From Enoplolaimus lenunculus (taxonomy: Eukaryota; Nematoda; Enoplea; Enoplida; Thoracostomopsidae), in contig JASANG010003667.1 of the NCBI GenBank assembly GCA_030248215.1, positions 248,001 to 312,000 of the forward strand: a stretch of DNA of 64,000 bases, given 5' to 3'. A program made the position numbers and the translations under genes. Shown one piece after another: positions 62,360 through 64,000 of this stretch. A model generated the notes under the pieces. The model saw nothing but the letters and a program-made list of their open reading frames with translations, was not told the DNA's origin and made no database searches. Position 1 is the stretch's first letter, and each line of letters begins with the position of its first letter.

Positions 62360-63624
62360 TATATAGAAGGAACAATGTGTGAATCGAAAAGCTTACAAAC
62401 AAGAACCACGGCATGCCAGTAAACTGCGGTGCCAGCTCTTGGCAACGTTATTGGCTCGCCCATGACAGGCTGAACCATTTCTGATGTATATATGTTCCAT
62501 AGCTGGACCGAGTATACTGAGATTTGACGCTCGCGTATCAGTCGTCTTCCAATGTACTTTGGAAAAATTGATATTTTTAGTTATCGAGCAAATTTTTGTG
62601 ACGGAATATGCCAGGGCAGGTATTGCCCGTATTGCAATCACAAATTCATGATACTATGGTGTCAAATACTTGAACCATAAATGAAAGAAACAACCAGTTT
62701 TTTTGTCTTCTTGAAGAAATTATTTCGGGCTAAATTTTCTAGCGGGTGGGTTAAAGGGACGATTTTTGACGAATTTCCCAGCGTCCAATTATTATAGACA
62801 AATTGCCGGAGACGAATCTTGCGTATGAAATGTTTTATATTTTTTAAGTTTAGAGTCTGATCTGAGTGTGCTCGAAACGCTAGTCTTAAATTCCTTGCAT
62901 AAAAGCTGTCTATTCCAAAGATTCATCGACTCGACAATTCATCATCCATTAATATGCTTTGGTTAGGCCTGGGCTTAGGATTTACGCTCAGGATTATGCC
63001 TAGATTCATTCTTAGGCTTAAGGACATCGTTGGACGACAAGTCGTCTCGCGACGAATTGTCATAGGTCCCTATAGTTAAGCAGTGCAAAGCGGAACTGTT
63101 AGAAAGTGTATATTTTTCAAAAACCTCATTCTTAGAAGAAAAACATCTTTTAAGAACATTTTTACTGTCCAGACTTAATCTTTCAATGAATGAATGAAAC
63201 GCTATGTTGGTAATACGGTATTTAGTGTCTTTTGCATGGAGCCGTGTTAATCGTTTCTTTCACAATCGTCTTAAAAATAAAGTCTACGTAATTGTTTTGA
63301 ACGCAAAAGAAAGTTAACTAATTCTCGTAGTATTATTTACTGTATATACAATAAAAGTAACCTTTTTTGAATAAATGTTTCCAAAATTTGCGTTTTTTAA
63401 AATTTAAGCAGGACATACGACAGCGCTTGAAGTCCGGGGTCATGTATGCTGATCTTTCGCTATATTCTTACAAAATTTTTTGAAAACTTCACTCTACGTA
63501 TACTTTCAAATTCAACATAGTTATGAAATTTAAGACGAGTTCACTACGGTTTAAACTTATTCAATGTTTTGGCCAATGTTTTAAACAATGTTTTTATGCT
63601 TCAATAACTGAAACCAGAGCTGTA
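62360..63624. other. Intergenic, TTAGGC tract at 62945-63035
   Basis: Contains a hexamer-bearing element with GACAATTC / GACGAATTGTCATAGG ends at about 62930-63070. No gene. Confidence 0.45.
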
Positions 63625-63999
63625 CTGTAGTGACCGAATAAGAGGGGGACTGATATTTATTTGGTCTCTCCAGAGGGTACCCCTCTGTTGTTCGATACGG
63701 ACTGTTATCGTCCTCCGCCTCCTTTTGTTCGTTGGACCTAACAACTATCCGTTGAATTAAACGTTTATTTGCCTTATGTCAATAGCTTGAGCAATATTGC
63801 AAAACTTTCCAACTCAACTTTATTTGGTCCTGGGGTCATTTATGCGCTACAATTAGGATAATTGACAATTATGAACTCTAATTAGGATCCAGGGACTCTA
63901 TCCGCTTACGGACTCTTGTTAGGGATACGGACTTGTATTGATTCGGACTCAAAATGTGGTTGCCCTGCTTAGTACCCCCTCTCATTCGGCTCTCTACAG
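63625..63999 (+). mobile_element. MITE copy, CTGTAGTGACCC family, at the window edge
   Basis: 375 bp. Starts CTGTAGTGACCGAATAAGAG after TA and ends CTCATTCGGCTCTCTACAG with one flanking T before the window stops. Slightly shortened inside. Confidence 0.82.
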
Positions 64000-64000
64000 T

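Overview
This is eukaryotic, animal-type DNA: AT-rich, with spliced genes, long repeat-filled introns and four recognisable or well-supported genes, all on the plus strand. The most abundant short motif is a degenerate TTAGGC/GCCTAA hexamer tract, the nematode telomere unit. It is scattered through the window inside small inverted-repeat elements, not at a chromosome end. With an alpha-V/PS2/PAT-2-type integrin alpha and a SoxC (SEM-2-like) gene, this suggests a nematode, perhaps a repeat-rich non-Caenorhabditis lineage. The phylum is an inference and the species is not identified.

Layout. 1-16 kb: mostly repeats (a 0.9 kb foldback element, PIF/Harbinger-like and hAT-like MITEs, a GC-rich palindromic element) and three weak coding candidates. 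16.5-30.3 kb: a complete 15-exon integrin alpha gene (about 1115 aa) whose introns hold at least six MITEs, a decayed copy of one exon and one GC-AG intron. 30.3-40.7 kb: no gene found, only repeats. 40.7-44.8 kb: a three-exon SoxC transcription factor (about 1034 aa) with 63 consecutive glutamines and an intron splitting the HMG box. 44.8-48.2 kb: repeats. 48.3-51.9 kb: a three-exon secreted metallo-beta-lactamase-fold protein (289 aa, MBLAC1-like core, cysteine-rich N-terminus) whose first intron carries six copies of a ~150 bp satellite. 53.4-55.7 kb: a secreted cysteine-rich protein I do not recognise. 55.7-64 kb: repeats, including three MITEs in tandem that share one target duplication, one of them interrupted by another transposon.

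Functionally, the genes cover cell-matrix adhesion (integrin alpha), developmental transcription (SoxC) and two adjacent secreted proteins; nothing shows that they act together. The main unusual content is the dense layer of non-autonomous DNA transposons, many with readable target-site duplications. Several end within 10-40 bp of a 3' splice site, one lies 74 bp upstream of the integrin start codon, and one appears to be split around the first exon of the novel secreted gene. No retroviral, LTR, LINE, rRNA, tRNA or CRISPR feature was found.
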